Of a DNA stretch of 64,000 nucleotides, positions 1 to 10,494 are shown piece by piece. How positions within the stretch are numbered: the stretch's first letter is position 1; every line of letters begins with the position of its first letter. Below the pieces are notes generated by a model. That model made no database searches. It saw only the letters and a list, made by a program, of their open reading frames with translations, and was not told where the DNA came from. This stretch comes from Heterohyrax brucei (lineage: Eukaryota; Chordata; Mammalia; Hyracoidea; Procaviidae): NCBI GenBank assembly GCA_028571685.1, contig CM053146.1, positions 26,509,431 through 26,573,430 of the forward strand, written 5' to 3'. A program made the position numbers and the translations under genes.

Positions 1-189
1 ATTCTGTACATAGTGATAAAAACACTTTGGAAAACTTTTTATTTTGTTACAATACATACATGAAAAAATTTAGATGCTAAGTAACACAAACATCAGTCTC
101 ATATCTTCATTTTTTTGTCTGCCACATGAGTTACAAAAAACATATTTTTCAGAAATTGGAGTTCTGACTTATAGATGAAAGAATGTGGA
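1..189. other. AT-rich sequence without a recognised feature
   Basis: No ORF, repeat head or motif that I recognise. The last 13 bases (177-189, gaaagaatgtgga) form the left target-site duplication of the L1 that follows. Confidence 0.5.
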
Positions 190-1396
190 AGTGTAATGGT
201 TATTGCAAGACTGTCCACAATAACAAAAAGATGGAATCAACATAAATGCCCACCAACAGATAAATGGATAATGTATTTACACAAAGGAACACTATGCAAT
301 GATAAAGAACTATAAAGATTTTTGGAAACATCTTATAGCCTGCAATCATCTGGAAGACATTATGCTGCAAAATGGCAAATATTATATGAGTTCACTACTA
401 TAAAGACTTAGGAGAAGGCTTATGAAAAGAAGAAAATAAATCATGACAGCTACAATATGAGGACGTAGGAACACGGTTATTCACAGATCAGATAGTTGAC
501 AGGAATTTGGTTAGGTGAAGGGAGTAATAGCAGACAGTGGAAGAGAGGTCAGAACAACTGGCCTACGCCATAAGCTAAAAGGTTTTCTAAACACATTTTA
601 AGGGACGGAGTAGTAGGGACAAGGGTCTGGGGAGTATGGTTTCAAGGGACATTGACATCAATTGGCAAAGCTAGTTTTTTTCCCTGAGAAATTATTCTGC
701 ATCCCATATTGATAAGTGGCGTTCTGGGGTACTAAAGCCAGCAAGCTGCCATCTAAGGTGCAACAACTTGTCCCAGCCCACTTGGAGCAGATGAAAACCA
801 AGATCATCAAAGACATGACAAAAATAAGAACCCAGGAGACATCAAGGTCCATATGATAGGGAGACTACACCAGCACAAGACCAGAAGAACTAGATGGTGC
901 CTGGCCACTACCAAAGGCAGCCTTGCCAGGGAACACAATGTAGACTCCCTGAGGAAGCAGGAGAAAAAGGGGAGTGCAGATCTAGAGCTCTATTGAGAGA
1001 CCATACTTGATAGCCAGACTTCCTGGAAGGTCCTCTGGGAACATAGGCCCTGGATTTGCTGCTAGCCCAGAGCTGAAAACAGTACTGACTGTTCAGACAA
1101 TGATCGGACTGGACTGTGGGACATAGGGTAACTCAGGTGATGTGTGTACTTCTTGGCCTGATATATACATGAGGCAGTCCAATCGGTTCCTCTTTAGAGG
1201 GGAGTTGGCGGCTTGGAGAGGAGGGGCCAGTTGTCGGTTGAGTGGATACTGGAAGCACAGAGTGGAAAGGAAGTGTGAGCTCTCACGGTGAGGAGAGCAG
1301 GTATGAGTCGCATAGAAGCATACGTTCAGGGTTTTATACTTAAAATTGATTTGGATTGTAAACTTCTACTTAATCACAATAAAAATAAAATTAAAA
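190..1396 (+). mobile_element. 5'-truncated L1: ORF2 C-terminal end plus 3' UTR
   Basis: The left end matches the last part of L1 ORF2 (tgtccacaataacaaaaaga, then a decayed version of the segment equivalent to 45155-45270 of the young L1). The 3' UTR carries the family landmark near 697-750 (a gataagtggcgttctggggt block followed by agcaagctgccatctaagg) and ends in an A-rich tail with AATAAA-like sequence near 1375-1396. The flanks gaaagaatgtgga (177-189) and gaaaattgtgga (1397-1408) look like an imperfect target-site duplication, supporting insertion by target-primed reverse transcription. There are many stops and no coding potential. It belongs to an older 3' UTR type than the copy at 39189-46368. 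Confidence 0.85.
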
Positions 1397-1408
1397 GAAA
1401 ATTGTGGA

Positions 1409-2580
1409 CACATATGTCTTCCATAGAAGTTTCTCTCACTTCACAATACTAACATAAAGCTTCAAGATACGACTATTACCAGCCCCATGAGTTTCTTACA
1501 TTCTTTATTTTTGCTATCATTGTATTTCTTGACTTTTAATTATAATCAATGTCACCTGAGTACTGTTGTAATTAAAAATGTTTTGCCCCTTGGTATCAAG
1601 ACTAAATCTTATGCTGACATCTTCAGAAATGTTTTGCATTACCAGGTACATAGGTTTTTCTTGTATCTGCTGTCACAAAGCATATTAATTCAAATGAACT
1701 TGAAGTAGAATTTATATTTTACAGATGATAGTATATCTCAATAGCATTTCTGTTGATATTGCATGAAAAGATAAAATCATTACCTTAAGAGTTAGAAATG
1801 GATTTTTTCATTTGTTATTTTATGAAAAATATATACATTTTTTATGTATACGGCTTCCTAGAAAGGAATTCACAAGTATTTCTAAAATGGCTATTCAGGG
1901 TAATTTATTTTTCTGTATTTAGTGTTCTATTTTTGACTTTTCTTGGTTTTTCTTACCTTCACTTTGACTAATAAGTTCAACAATAAAATTTAAATTGGCT
2001 GTTGTGCTTGCTTCTAACCATTAGTCACAGAATAATTATTGTAAAATCAAATATCTCTAAATATGAGAACTCAACAGTCTCCTTGAAGATAAATGTTTAA
2101 TAACTGCAACAAAATTGGGTGAAAGCAGGTATTGTAATTATCATTTCTGTGTCTCTTTAACATTTTGAAACTGTCATCACCAAAATGAAAAGCTCATTCT
2201 AGCTTGTTTCTTTTTGAAATTATAGCTCATCATTGGGTTCTATTTGTTTTGCTTAGAATGATGCTTCAGTGACATAAATTGCTAAATTCATTATTATATT
2301 TATAATTTCTATTATTAAGTCATAGTCTATCTAGGTATAGTAATTTCATCTTATGCAACAAAAGCAACTACATAACAGAAATGCTTTTCTTACAGAAAAC
2401 TTAAGCTCTGTCTTTTTTCCAAGAATGACTTTCAGATTTGCGTGGTGACTCCTAGAAAATACTGCTGGTGCCAGCATATGCCTTGTTTGAAAATCAACTG
2501 AGATCTTGAGTTTGCTAAAATCTACTTTTTGTACTGTAGTATTATCAGTAGTCAGTTATTCCTTTTCTACTGTTACCATC
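1409..2580. other. AT-rich DNA, nothing recognised
   Basis: Strongly AT-rich, with only short chance ORFs such as the one at 1487-1708. I see no splice-flanked conserved reading frame, repeat landmark or RNA gene. Very old, unrecognisable repeat DNA is possible. Confidence 0.4.
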
Positions 2581-2584
2581 ATGT

Positions 2585-2665
2585 GGTCCAGGTAGAAAGA
2601 TGTAGCAGTCTGCTTCCATAAAGGTTTACAGCTTTGGAAACCCTATGGTCATTTCTTCTCCATCC
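2585..2665 (+). mobile_element. AfroSINE fragment
   Basis: Contains the body of the longer AfroSINE subfamily: gaaagatgtagcagtctgct, then cttccataaaggtttacagc, then ttggaaaccctatgg. The head and the 3' end are missing or too diverged to see. Confidence 0.6.
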
Positions 2666-3039
2666 TCAACAGCAAGAGGAGCAATTACCAAATTACTTGA
2701 ATCACACTGGAAAACTGAAACTAAAATAGGCAACAAGACATAGCTTGAGAAATTCAGAAGCTCAGTGGAGGTGAAATATGTAAGACTTTTAGGACTAGGA
2801 AGGAGGGTCGTGTTCAGGAGTCAAAATGGAAGAACTGAAGAAATAAGGAGAATAAAGAAATTCACATGTGGATTTTGTATCGTCAAGGTAAAAATGAACT
2901 AAAAAATGGTAAAAACATAAAGTGTCCTCAAATGATTTATAAACTGGACAAATAAGATATGTATACAAAATACAGAAGAAAAGAAAATACTGTACAATTA
3001 ACTTTGTGTTATTCAGATCAAAATGTGTGATCAGACCAC

Positions 3040-3165
3040 CAAAAGCAAACCCAGTGCTGTCGAGTTGATCCCTATAGGACAGAGTAGAATTGCCACATAG
3101 GTGGATTTGAACTGCTGACCTTTTGGTTAGTAGATGTAACAATTAATCATTATACTGTCAGGTTT
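3040..3165 (-). mobile_element. AfroSINE
   Basis: On the minus strand it reads head to tail. On the plus strand one sees aaacccagtgctgtcgagtt, the block ataggacagagtagaattgc, and the tRNA-like part gaactgctgaccttttggtt. The order matches the other copies in the window. No clear target-site duplication was found. Confidence 0.85.
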
Positions 3166-3671
3166 CTGGTCAGACCAAAGTATGGAGATATTCATGTAAA
3201 TATGATTATAAAAATATATGAATGGATACTTGGAAGTAAAAAAAAAAATTCTTTTATCAAAGCAGAGAGCATACCAATGGAGAAGCTAAAATAAACTAGC
3301 TGAATTTATTCATTTAGCTGGAAGACTTGGCAACGATTCTCATAAAACATATCACAAATGTGTGTGTGCGTGTGTCTAAGAGAGAATAAAACAAAAGACA
3401 TCCAGAGGATAAATCAGATCTTATCCTCTACTGACAATTTTTGTGTCTAAAAGAGACAGGAGGAAATAGGTGTGAAGATATATAAACAAATAATAAAACA
3501 AAATAGTCTATAACTTGTAAAAAAAGAACACAAATCCTTAGATTGTTATGATCCATCCAAGATAAGGAAAATAATTTTAAATAACCTATATTTTGGTATA
3601 TCAGAGAAGTGTTTTTGGTAATGCAAATATTTAAGGGCTTGACTGTTAACTGAAAGATTAACCACTCAAAC

Positions 3672-3985
3672 CCTCCCATGGGTTACTTGGAAGAAAAGCC
3701 TGGAAATCAGCTTCCAAAAAGTCATTAAAACCCAACCCATTGCCACAGAGTTTCCAAGGCTGTAATTCTACAGCAGCTGACTGCCACGTCTATCTCTTCT
3801 GCAGAGGCTAGTGGTTCTGAACAACCAAATGTTCAGTTAGCAATTGATTAATTAATCACTGCTCTATAAGGACTCTTTCAGAGAGGCCACAGTATGCAAG
3901 TTCTACTGAAGATGGTTCTACTCAGGTGGTTACCATGAGTCAAAATCCACTGGGTGGCAATTCATTTGGTTTGAGTTCTGGCACA
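3672..3985 (+). mobile_element. AfroSINE (+) split by an AfroSINE (-)
   Basis: The plus-strand element is seen at about 3672-3728 (acttggaagaaaagcctgg, then atcagcttccaaaaagtcat) and resumes at about 3886-3985 (gttctactcaggtggttacc, atgagtcaaaatccactggg). Between them, about 3729-3880, lies a minus-strand copy of a second subfamily (acccattgccacagagtttc, agctgactgccacgtctatc). The boundaries are approximate because both copies are diverged. Confidence 0.65.
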
Positions 3986-4224
3986 TCAATGTGAAATATT
4001 ACATTCCAGACGTAACTTAATTATAGATGTTCCAGAGGAAAAAAATAAACTGGGAGAAACAACAACAAAAATAGCATACAGGTATCTGATTTCTCAGTAG
4101 TAAACTTAGACACCACATCCTGGAATTTTTTAAGTTTTGGATGTGAAAGAAAAACTGAACTAGAATTATACATTTAACCAAAGTTACATTCAAGTATGAT
4201 AGCAAAATAAAACATTTTAAAGTG

Positions 4225-4257
4225 TACTCAACTGACTCAATGGCACTTGGCTGGCTT
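4225..4257 (+). mobile_element. Very short SINE-tail insertion
   Basis: Only the terminal SINE motif is present: gactcaatggcacttggctg followed by gcttggc. The flanks aagtgtac and aagtacgc may be a decayed target-site duplication. See the other copies near 5877, 21167, 29198, 31031, 50933 and 57448. Confidence 0.55.
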
Positions 4258-4690
4258 GGCAAGTACGCAAGTTTCTTGTCTATTAACTATCACTTGAATG
4301 CCTTTGCCAGGTCAATGAAATATAGGTAAATATCTTTCTAGCATTTTATGCTTGCAATCAAGACCCATCTGACATCAGCAGTGATATCCCTGGTTCTGTC
4401 TTCTTTTGAATCCAGTTTGAATTGCTGGCAGTTACCTAGCAACATACTGTTGCAGTCACCTTTGAATGATCTTCATCAAAATTTTACTGATACTGTTCAA
4501 TAAGTTCCATATTCAGTTAGGTCACTTTTCTTAGGAATAAGCATAAATGTGTATCTCTTCCACTCAGTTGACCAGGTAGCCGTCTTCCAAATTTCTTGGT
4601 CATAGATGAGTGAGCACTTTCAGCATTGTATTCATTTGCTGAAACATCTCAATTGATATTCTATCAATTCCTGGAGCTTTGATATCACTA
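4258..4690 (-). pseudogene. RTE/BovB-type LINE reverse-transcriptase fragment
   Basis: Read on the minus strand, the left part (near 4290-4320) translates to YLYFIDLAKAFK. This is RT motif A of RTE-clade LINEs, in which a catalytic Asp follows FI and the usual ending is AFD. The rest of the block follows the RTE/BovB order toward the N-terminus: an acquired stop directly after motif A, the segment around cagtgatatccctggttctg, and the segment near 4655-4680 (tatcaattcctggagctttg), which encodes the conserved AP-GIDG region before the fingers. Family knowledge: RTE elements encode an endonuclease and RT and drive tRNA-headed SINEs. This copy has stops and lost residues and cannot be functional. 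Another LINE clade is possible but less likely. Confidence 0.75.
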
Positions 4691-4744
4691 GGAAAAAAAA
4701 ATAGAAGAAGGAAAACTTCATGGGTCCATCAAAAGATAATTTTT

Positions 4745-4972
4745 TTTATATGTTTTCTTGTTTTTTATTGTGTTTTAAGTGAAAGTTTACAATTACAGCC
4801 AGTGTGTCACACAAAAACTTACACACAATTTGCCTTGTGAACCTAGCTACTCTTCTTGCACTGTGACAGGACACTACTCCTGTCTAACTCATATTTGCCA
4901 CATATATTTAATCAGCTTCTGTTCCTCTCTGTCATTTCCTCTCTCTTTAGAACAGGAGCTGTCCACATACAA
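4745..4972 (-). mobile_element. L1 3' UTR end, antisense
   Basis: Starts with a T-rich stretch (antisense poly(A)) and ttattgtgttttaagtgaaa, then follows the antisense L1 3' UTR seen more fully at 25330-26140, including a cactgtgacaggacactact segment. It stops where the mariner 5' end begins, so it is either 5'-truncated or was cut by the mariner. Confidence 0.7.
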
Positions 4973-5876
4973 AGTCTGGCAATTAGTTTCATGAACTTGC
5001 CACAGTGTACTTACATTGCAGCACCATATGAACAACCCAGTAAACTTTCATAATTTTAGTTTATCAGTGCCTCACAGATGTGTTTGTGTCAACTTGTGGT
5101 GGTAACTTGCTGAATGGTGTTTATTATTGTTGAGTGTTTTTGTGTGTCATGGCAAGAATGTCAGACTTGAATTAGAACAAAAAATGAACATTAAATTTCT
5201 TGCCAAACTTGGCAAGAGCAGATGTGAAATCAGGGACATGTTAGTACAAATTTATGAGGATAAAGCAATGAAGAAAACAGCAGTACACAAATGGATTAAA
5301 TATTTTTCTGAGGGGAGGAAAAGTGTCACTGATGAAAAAGGTCAGGATGACAAGTAACAAGCAAAACTGACTAAAATATTGCAAAAATTTGTTTAATTGT
5401 GCTTCAAAATGGTTGGCTGATTGGGAGAAGTATAGCAGACCAAGTAAACATTGGCACAGAAACAGGAAAATCTTAACTGAAAATCTGGACATAGGTGTGT
5501 GCAAAAGTGGCCCCAAATGAGTTCACCAGTTAGCAAAAGCAAAAGAGAATCTAAGCTTTTGAAGACCTTTTGGAGACCAAGATGATGTTTCAGGCCACGT
5601 TATTACTGGTGATAAAACATGAGCGTACCAATACAATTCTGAAACAAAATATCAAATTGCACAATGGAAGTCAGCCAAATCTCTATGATCAAAAAATTCC
5701 CCAGTCCAAATCAAGAATCAAAATGATGTTGGTAATCTTTTCTTGATATCAGAGGGATTGTTCATTACGAATTTTCACCAGCTGGACAGTTAACCAAGTT
5801 TATTGTTTGGAAGTACTGAAAACGCTGCTTGAAAAAGTTAGGCAAAAATGACCTAAACGTTTTTCCAGCAACTTAC

Positions 5877-5927
5877 CTAGGGTCGCCATGAGTCGGCTCC
5901 AACTCGACGGCATTTGGCTGGCTGGCT
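5877..5927 (+). mobile_element. Very short SINE-tail insertion inside mariner
   Basis: About 50 bases: agggtcgccatgagtcggct then ccaactcgacggcatttggc tggctggc. It interrupts the transposase between the segment encoding the second catalytic-region approach and the ttcttgcatca segment. Flanking tac on each side may be a very short duplication. No SINE head or middle is present. Confidence 0.75.
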
Positions 5928-5984
5928 ACGGTTCTTGCATCATTTTCAGCCAGTAAACAAATAACTGAATTGGAACATTCCCCA

Positions 5985-6155
5985 TATTCAAAATTGTGCC
6001 AACACACAACACACAACAGAATTAATGGGCAACCAAACTGGTAAGGAAGAAGTAAAAAATATCTCTGTTTGCAGATTATATGATTTGATAAATAGAAAAC
6101 CCTAAATAATAATAATAAATTATTGGAACTAATAAATGAGTTCAGCAAAGCATCA
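5985..6155 (+). mobile_element. Internal L1 ORF2 fragment inside mariner
   Basis: About 170 bases corresponding to the L1 segment around RT motif C (compare 7063-7230): from the ttgtgccaac region through tctctgtttgcagattatat to gttcagcaaagcatcag. Both ends are internal to ORF2. There is no 3' UTR and no poly(A) tail, which is unusual for an L1 insertion. It separates two adjacent transposase segments. Confidence 0.75.
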
Positions 6156-6439
6156 GTCTCCCAATGACTTTTTCCTTTACCCAAAGATAAAGGAAATATT
6201 GACAGGAGATATTCTGATGACATTCAGGACATCAAGGATAATACAATGACAGCTCTTAACAGCCATTCTAGAAGAAGGATTCCAAAATTGCTTTGAAGAG
6301 TGGATTAGGTGCTGGCATCAATGCCTAGCTTCCCCAGGAGGTTACTACAAAGGTGACTGTAGTGATATTCAGTACAAAAATAGGAAACATGCTTTCAAGG
6401 ATTAATTCAGGAACTTATTTGATAGTCCTTGTAAATCTA

Positions 6440-9400
6440 TTTCAAAATAAGAGATTGAAATGGTAATTAAAAAACTCACAATCAAAAAAAGGCCTGGACA
6501 TGATGACTTCACTGGAGAATTCTACCAAACATTTAGAGAAGAGTTAACATCACCGTTACTAAAAGTATTTCAAAGTATTTAAAAAGATGGAGTACTCCAA
6601 AATTCATTGAATAAGGCTGTCATAACCCCGATAGCAAAAACAGGTAAAGATAGCACAAAAAAGAAAACTACAGGCCAATATCTCTCATTAACTTAGACAC
6701 AAAAGTCCTCAAAATAATTCTAACACATAGAATTCAACAGTATATCAATAATAATAATAATTCACTATGACCAAGTAGGATTCATACCAGGGATTCAGGG
6801 ACGGCTCAACGTTAGAAAAATAATTAATGTAGTCACCCATATAAATAAGTCAAAAGACAAGAATCACTTGATTTTATCAACTCATGGAGAAAAGGCATTT
6901 GACAAAGTCTAACATCTATTCTTGTTAAAAACTCCAGGCAAGATACGCGTTTATGGGGCATTTATGGCAATCCAACAGCCAACATCATCCTAAAAGGAGA
7001 AAGATTGAAAGGATTCCCCTCGAGAAAGGGAACCAGAGAAAGATGTCCATTGTTACTACTTTCGTTCAACATTGTGCTAGGGGTTCTAGCTAGAGCAATC
7101 ACACAACAGAATTAACTGGCATCCAAATTGGCATTTATTTATTTGCAGATTATAGTATCTGATAAACAAAAAACTCTAAAGAAAAAAAGGGGGTACAACT
7201 ACTGGAAATAATAGATTTCAGCAAAGCATCAGGATGTAAGCTAAACATACATATATGAATCAGTTGGATTTCTTTACACCAACAAAGAGACTTTGAAAGG
7301 GGAAATCACTGAATCAATACCAAGAAGATAAAATACCTAGGAATAAATCTAACCAGACATGTAAGAGACTTATACAAATAAAATTACAAACTCTACCACA
7401 AGAATCCAAAAGAGACCTACATTAGTGAAGAAATCTTCCTTGCTCATGGATAGGAAAACTCAACATCATGAAAATATCCATTCTACTCAAATCAATCTAT
7501 AGCTACAACATAATCACAATACAAATTACACATTTTTTAATGTGATGGAGAAACAAGTCATCAACATCATACAGAAAGAGAAAAAGCTCTGGGTAAGTAA
7601 AGCATTCCCAATGAAGAATAATAAAGGGGAGGCCTCACAATTACTGATTGTAGAACCTATTACAATGCCACAGTAGTCAAAAAAGCCTGGTACTAGTACA
7701 AAAATAGATATATAGACCAATAAAACAAAATAGAGACTTCAAGTATAATGTCATCCATCTATGAGCAGCTGAGATTTGACAAAGGCTCGAAGTCCTCAAG
7801 CTAGGGAAAAGAGTCTCTTCAAGAAATGTTCTTGACAAAACTGGGTAGTCACCTGCAAAAGAATGAAACAAGACCGACGTCTCACACTGTGCACAAAAAC
7901 TAACTCAGAATGAATCACAGATCTAAGTGTAAAATCTAAAATAATGAAGAGCATGGAACAAAAAACAGAGACAACAATTGGAGCCACAATCCAAAGCATA
8001 AACAGACTACAAAACATTACTAACAATTCACAAACACCAGAAGAGAAAACAGACAACTGGTAACTCCTCATAATCAAATACATATGCTTATCCAAAAACT
8101 TCACCAAAATAGTATAAAAACTACCTACAGACTGGGGTAAAAAAAATGGCAACCATGAATCTGATTAGCATCTAATCTCCACAATGTACAGGGTAATGCA
8201 AAACCTTAACAGGAGAAAGACAAGAACTCAATTAAAAATGAGTAAGGTTATGAACAGTCACTTCACCACAGAAGACAACCAGGTGACTAACAGATACATA
8301 ATGAAATTGTCATGATCATTAGCCATTAGAGAAATGCAAATCTAAACTATAATGAGGTGCTATCTCACCTTAACAAGGATGGAATTAATCCAAAAACACA
8401 CAAAAAAATAAATCTTGGAGAGATTATGGAGAGACCGGAACTCTTCTATACAGCTGGTGGGAATGTAAAACGGTACAACCTCTTTAGAAACCTATTTGGC
8501 TCATTCTTAAAAAGCTAAAAGTACTGTCTACAATAGCAAAAAGATGGAATCAACATAGGTGCCCATCAACAGAAGAATGGATAAACAAGCTGTGGTATAT
8601 TGACGCAGTGGAACACTATGCAATGATAAAGAACAATAATGATATTGGGAAACATCTGATAACATGTAGTCATCTGGAAGACATTAAACCAAAACCCAAC
8701 TGTCAAGTTGAATCCAACTTATGGTGATGCTGTAGGACAGAGTAGAACTGCTTCACAGAGTTTCCAAGGGATACCTGGCAGATTCCAACCGCCAACCTTT
8801 TGGCTAACAGATGTGACAATCACTTTGTCGTCAGTGTTTGCACCTGGAAGCCATTATACTGATGAAATTAGTCGACTGCAAAAGAACAAATACTGTATGA
8901 GACCACTATTACAGAGACCCAGTAAAAGGACGAAACACAGGAGAAAATAATATTTGATTGTTACAATGATGTAGAGGGAGGAAGGAAGAGGAGTATTCAT
9001 AGATTAGATGGTAGATAGGAATATGGTTAGGTGAAGGGAGAGGCAGCACTCAGTAGAAGGTAGATTAACAATGCTGGACTATACCAAAAGCTAAGAGTTT
9101 TCCTAAATACAACTGAACATTTCAAAAGAAAGAATAACAGGGACAGGAGTTGGAGGATCCTGGTTTCAGGGGCCATCTAGGTCATTTGGTATAATTTTTT
9201 TTAAATGTTCTGCTTATCACTTTGGTAAGTGGGGCCTGAAATCTTAAAAGCTAGCAAGCTACCATCTAAGCAACATCAATTAGTAACAGTCTATCAGGAG
9301 TAGAGGAGAATGAATGGCATTAGACACATAAGGAAAATATAAGCCCAGGAGACAGAAAGGTCCATACGATTTAAAGACTACAACATGAGAAGAAACAGAT

Positions 9401-9862
9401 CCTGCCTGGCCACCAGCAATGACTGCCCTGACAGGGAACTCAATGTGGAGTCCCTGACATAGCAGGAGAATGGGTGTGAAGAAGCAAAACTCTATTAAAA
9501 GACCAGATTCATGATCCAGCAGACTGGAGGGTCCCCTGAAGACATGGCCCCAGACTCTCTGCTAATCCTGAGTTGAAACCAGTACTGACACAACTCTTCA
9601 GACAAAGACTGGACTGGACTATAATACACAGAGTGATACTTGTGAAGAGTGTGCTTCTTGTCTTGAATGCGTACATGGAGGTTGTCTGGGTGGCTCCTGT
9701 CCCAAGGTGAGATGAGAGGATGGAGGTAGACAGGAGTTGGTTCAACGGATATGGGATGTCCAGGGTGTAAAGCAGGAGTGGACTGCCACAGAGCAGAACA
9801 GCTAAAGTTGCAGAGAGCTGAGGGATTTTCTATGAGAAATTGACTTGGATGGTAACTTTCAG
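6440..9862 (+). mobile_element. Old 5'-truncated L1 (RT domain to 3' end)
   Basis: Begins within ORF2 at the helix before the RT fingers (ataagagattgaaatggtaa), passes the RT palm (ccaagtaggattcataccag at 6770), the degenerate motif A near 6875-6905 and motif C near 7140-7160, the C-terminal Cys-rich region near 8415-8470, and then the 3' UTR with its gcttatcactttggtaagtg and ctagcaagctaccatctaag landmarks. It ends in a TA-rich tail. Numerous stops and indels leave no long ORF. An AfroSINE is inserted at about 8688-8836. It starts within about 15 bases of the mariner 3' end. Confidence 0.9.
8688..8836 (-). mobile_element. AfroSINE inserted in L1
   Basis: On the plus strand one sees aaaacccaactgtcaagttg, ctgtaggacagagtagaact and ccgccaaccttttggctaac, the minus-strand order of the SINE. 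It is flanked by tggaagacatta and tggaagccatta, a likely 12-bp target-site duplication with one mismatch. It splits the ORF2 C-terminus of the surrounding L1. Confidence 0.85.
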
Positions 9863-9945
9863 TTTTATATCTATACATATATATATACCCAGATATATAT
9901 GCATGCATACATACACACATATGTATATATACATGTATATATATG
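9863..9945. repeat. TA/TG-rich microsatellite
   Basis: Runs of atatatata mixed with gcatgcatacatacacacat after the end of the L1 3' UTR. Probably grew from the A-rich L1 tail. Confidence 0.8.
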
Positions 9946-10380
9946 TCCTTTTTTAAAAAATAATTTCTAGAAAATAATTCAAATTCCTCAGCTTAGTACA
10001 TCTGGTCTGGACTTCTGTGAGCAGATCCTTACTCATTTCTGAAGTTTTGTCTTCTACCACAAACCTTTATTTATTATTTGTTATTACATATCTTAGTGAT
10101 GTTTCATGTTGTTTCATTTGTCTATATTTTGTCGTTAGCTTAATAAGTGATTTGTAATATATTAATAAATGAAGAAAATCATCCATAAAATCCAGTAATG
10201 TCTGATAAAACTCTTAGAGATGTGAGAGAAGCAAAATGTATTATCGGAAGTCAGAAAAACAAGTGACTGCTTTCTCAGGAAATTTCAGGAGAAAACTATA
10301 TAAAGAGTAGTCTGAATTAACCTACAGAGGATGGGAAAAATGTATACCAGGAGTATGTGAAGGCCTTATAGTGATGTTAG

Positions 10381-10430
10381 TGCACACACACACACACACA
10401 CAGACACACACAGACACACAAGCACACATA
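10381..10430. repeat. (CA)n microsatellite
   Basis: Tandem CA/cacaga repeats from about 10381 to 10430. Confidence 0.9.
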
Positions 10431-10494
10431 CATATGTTGGCAAACATTCTTACTTTTCTGATCTAATTTATAATCTAGCTTATACAGAACCAAA

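Larger units (their letters stand above)
5127..6330 (+). pseudogene. Mariner transposase remnant
   Basis: The N-terminal helix-turn-helix half is open from 5127 to 5357 and contains IKFLAKLGKSRCEIRDM and KKTAVHKWIKYFSEGRKSVT, the DNA-binding part of mariner transposases. The frame then breaks. Near 5596 the block VITGDK, which carries the first catalytic Asp, is followed by an in-frame TGA where the family has a Trp. The stretch encoding [16 protein letters not shown] is at 5741-5790. The C-terminal part, near 6240-6345, follows both insertions and is also broken. Intact relatives have about 340-350 residues with a D,D34D catalytic triad. This copy is dead, but it could be bound by a related transposase through its ends. 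Confidence 0.85.
4974..6427 (+). mobile_element. Mariner DNA transposon, copy 1 (interrupted)
   Basis: Cut-and-paste transposon of the Tc1/mariner superfamily. The 5' end tctggcaattagtttcatga and the inverted 3' end near 6410-6427 (ttcaggaacttatttgatag) act as terminal inverted repeats. Two foreign insertions break the element: a SINE-tail fragment at about 5877-5927 and an internal L1 ORF2 piece at about 5985-6155. After removal of both, the order of transposase segments is collinear with the second copy at 49109-52925. It abuts an L1 3' UTR on the left and another L1 on the right, so it is embedded in retroelement sequence. Confidence 0.85.

Noticed and set aside
9495-9920. 141-codon minus-strand ORF
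   Set aside because: Lies antisense in the 3' UTR and microsatellite tail of an L1; no domain and an explained repeat background.
10381-10430. Regular short repeats as a CRISPR-like array
   Set aside because: Simple CA microsatellite; no spacers of constant length anywhere in the window and a mammalian context.
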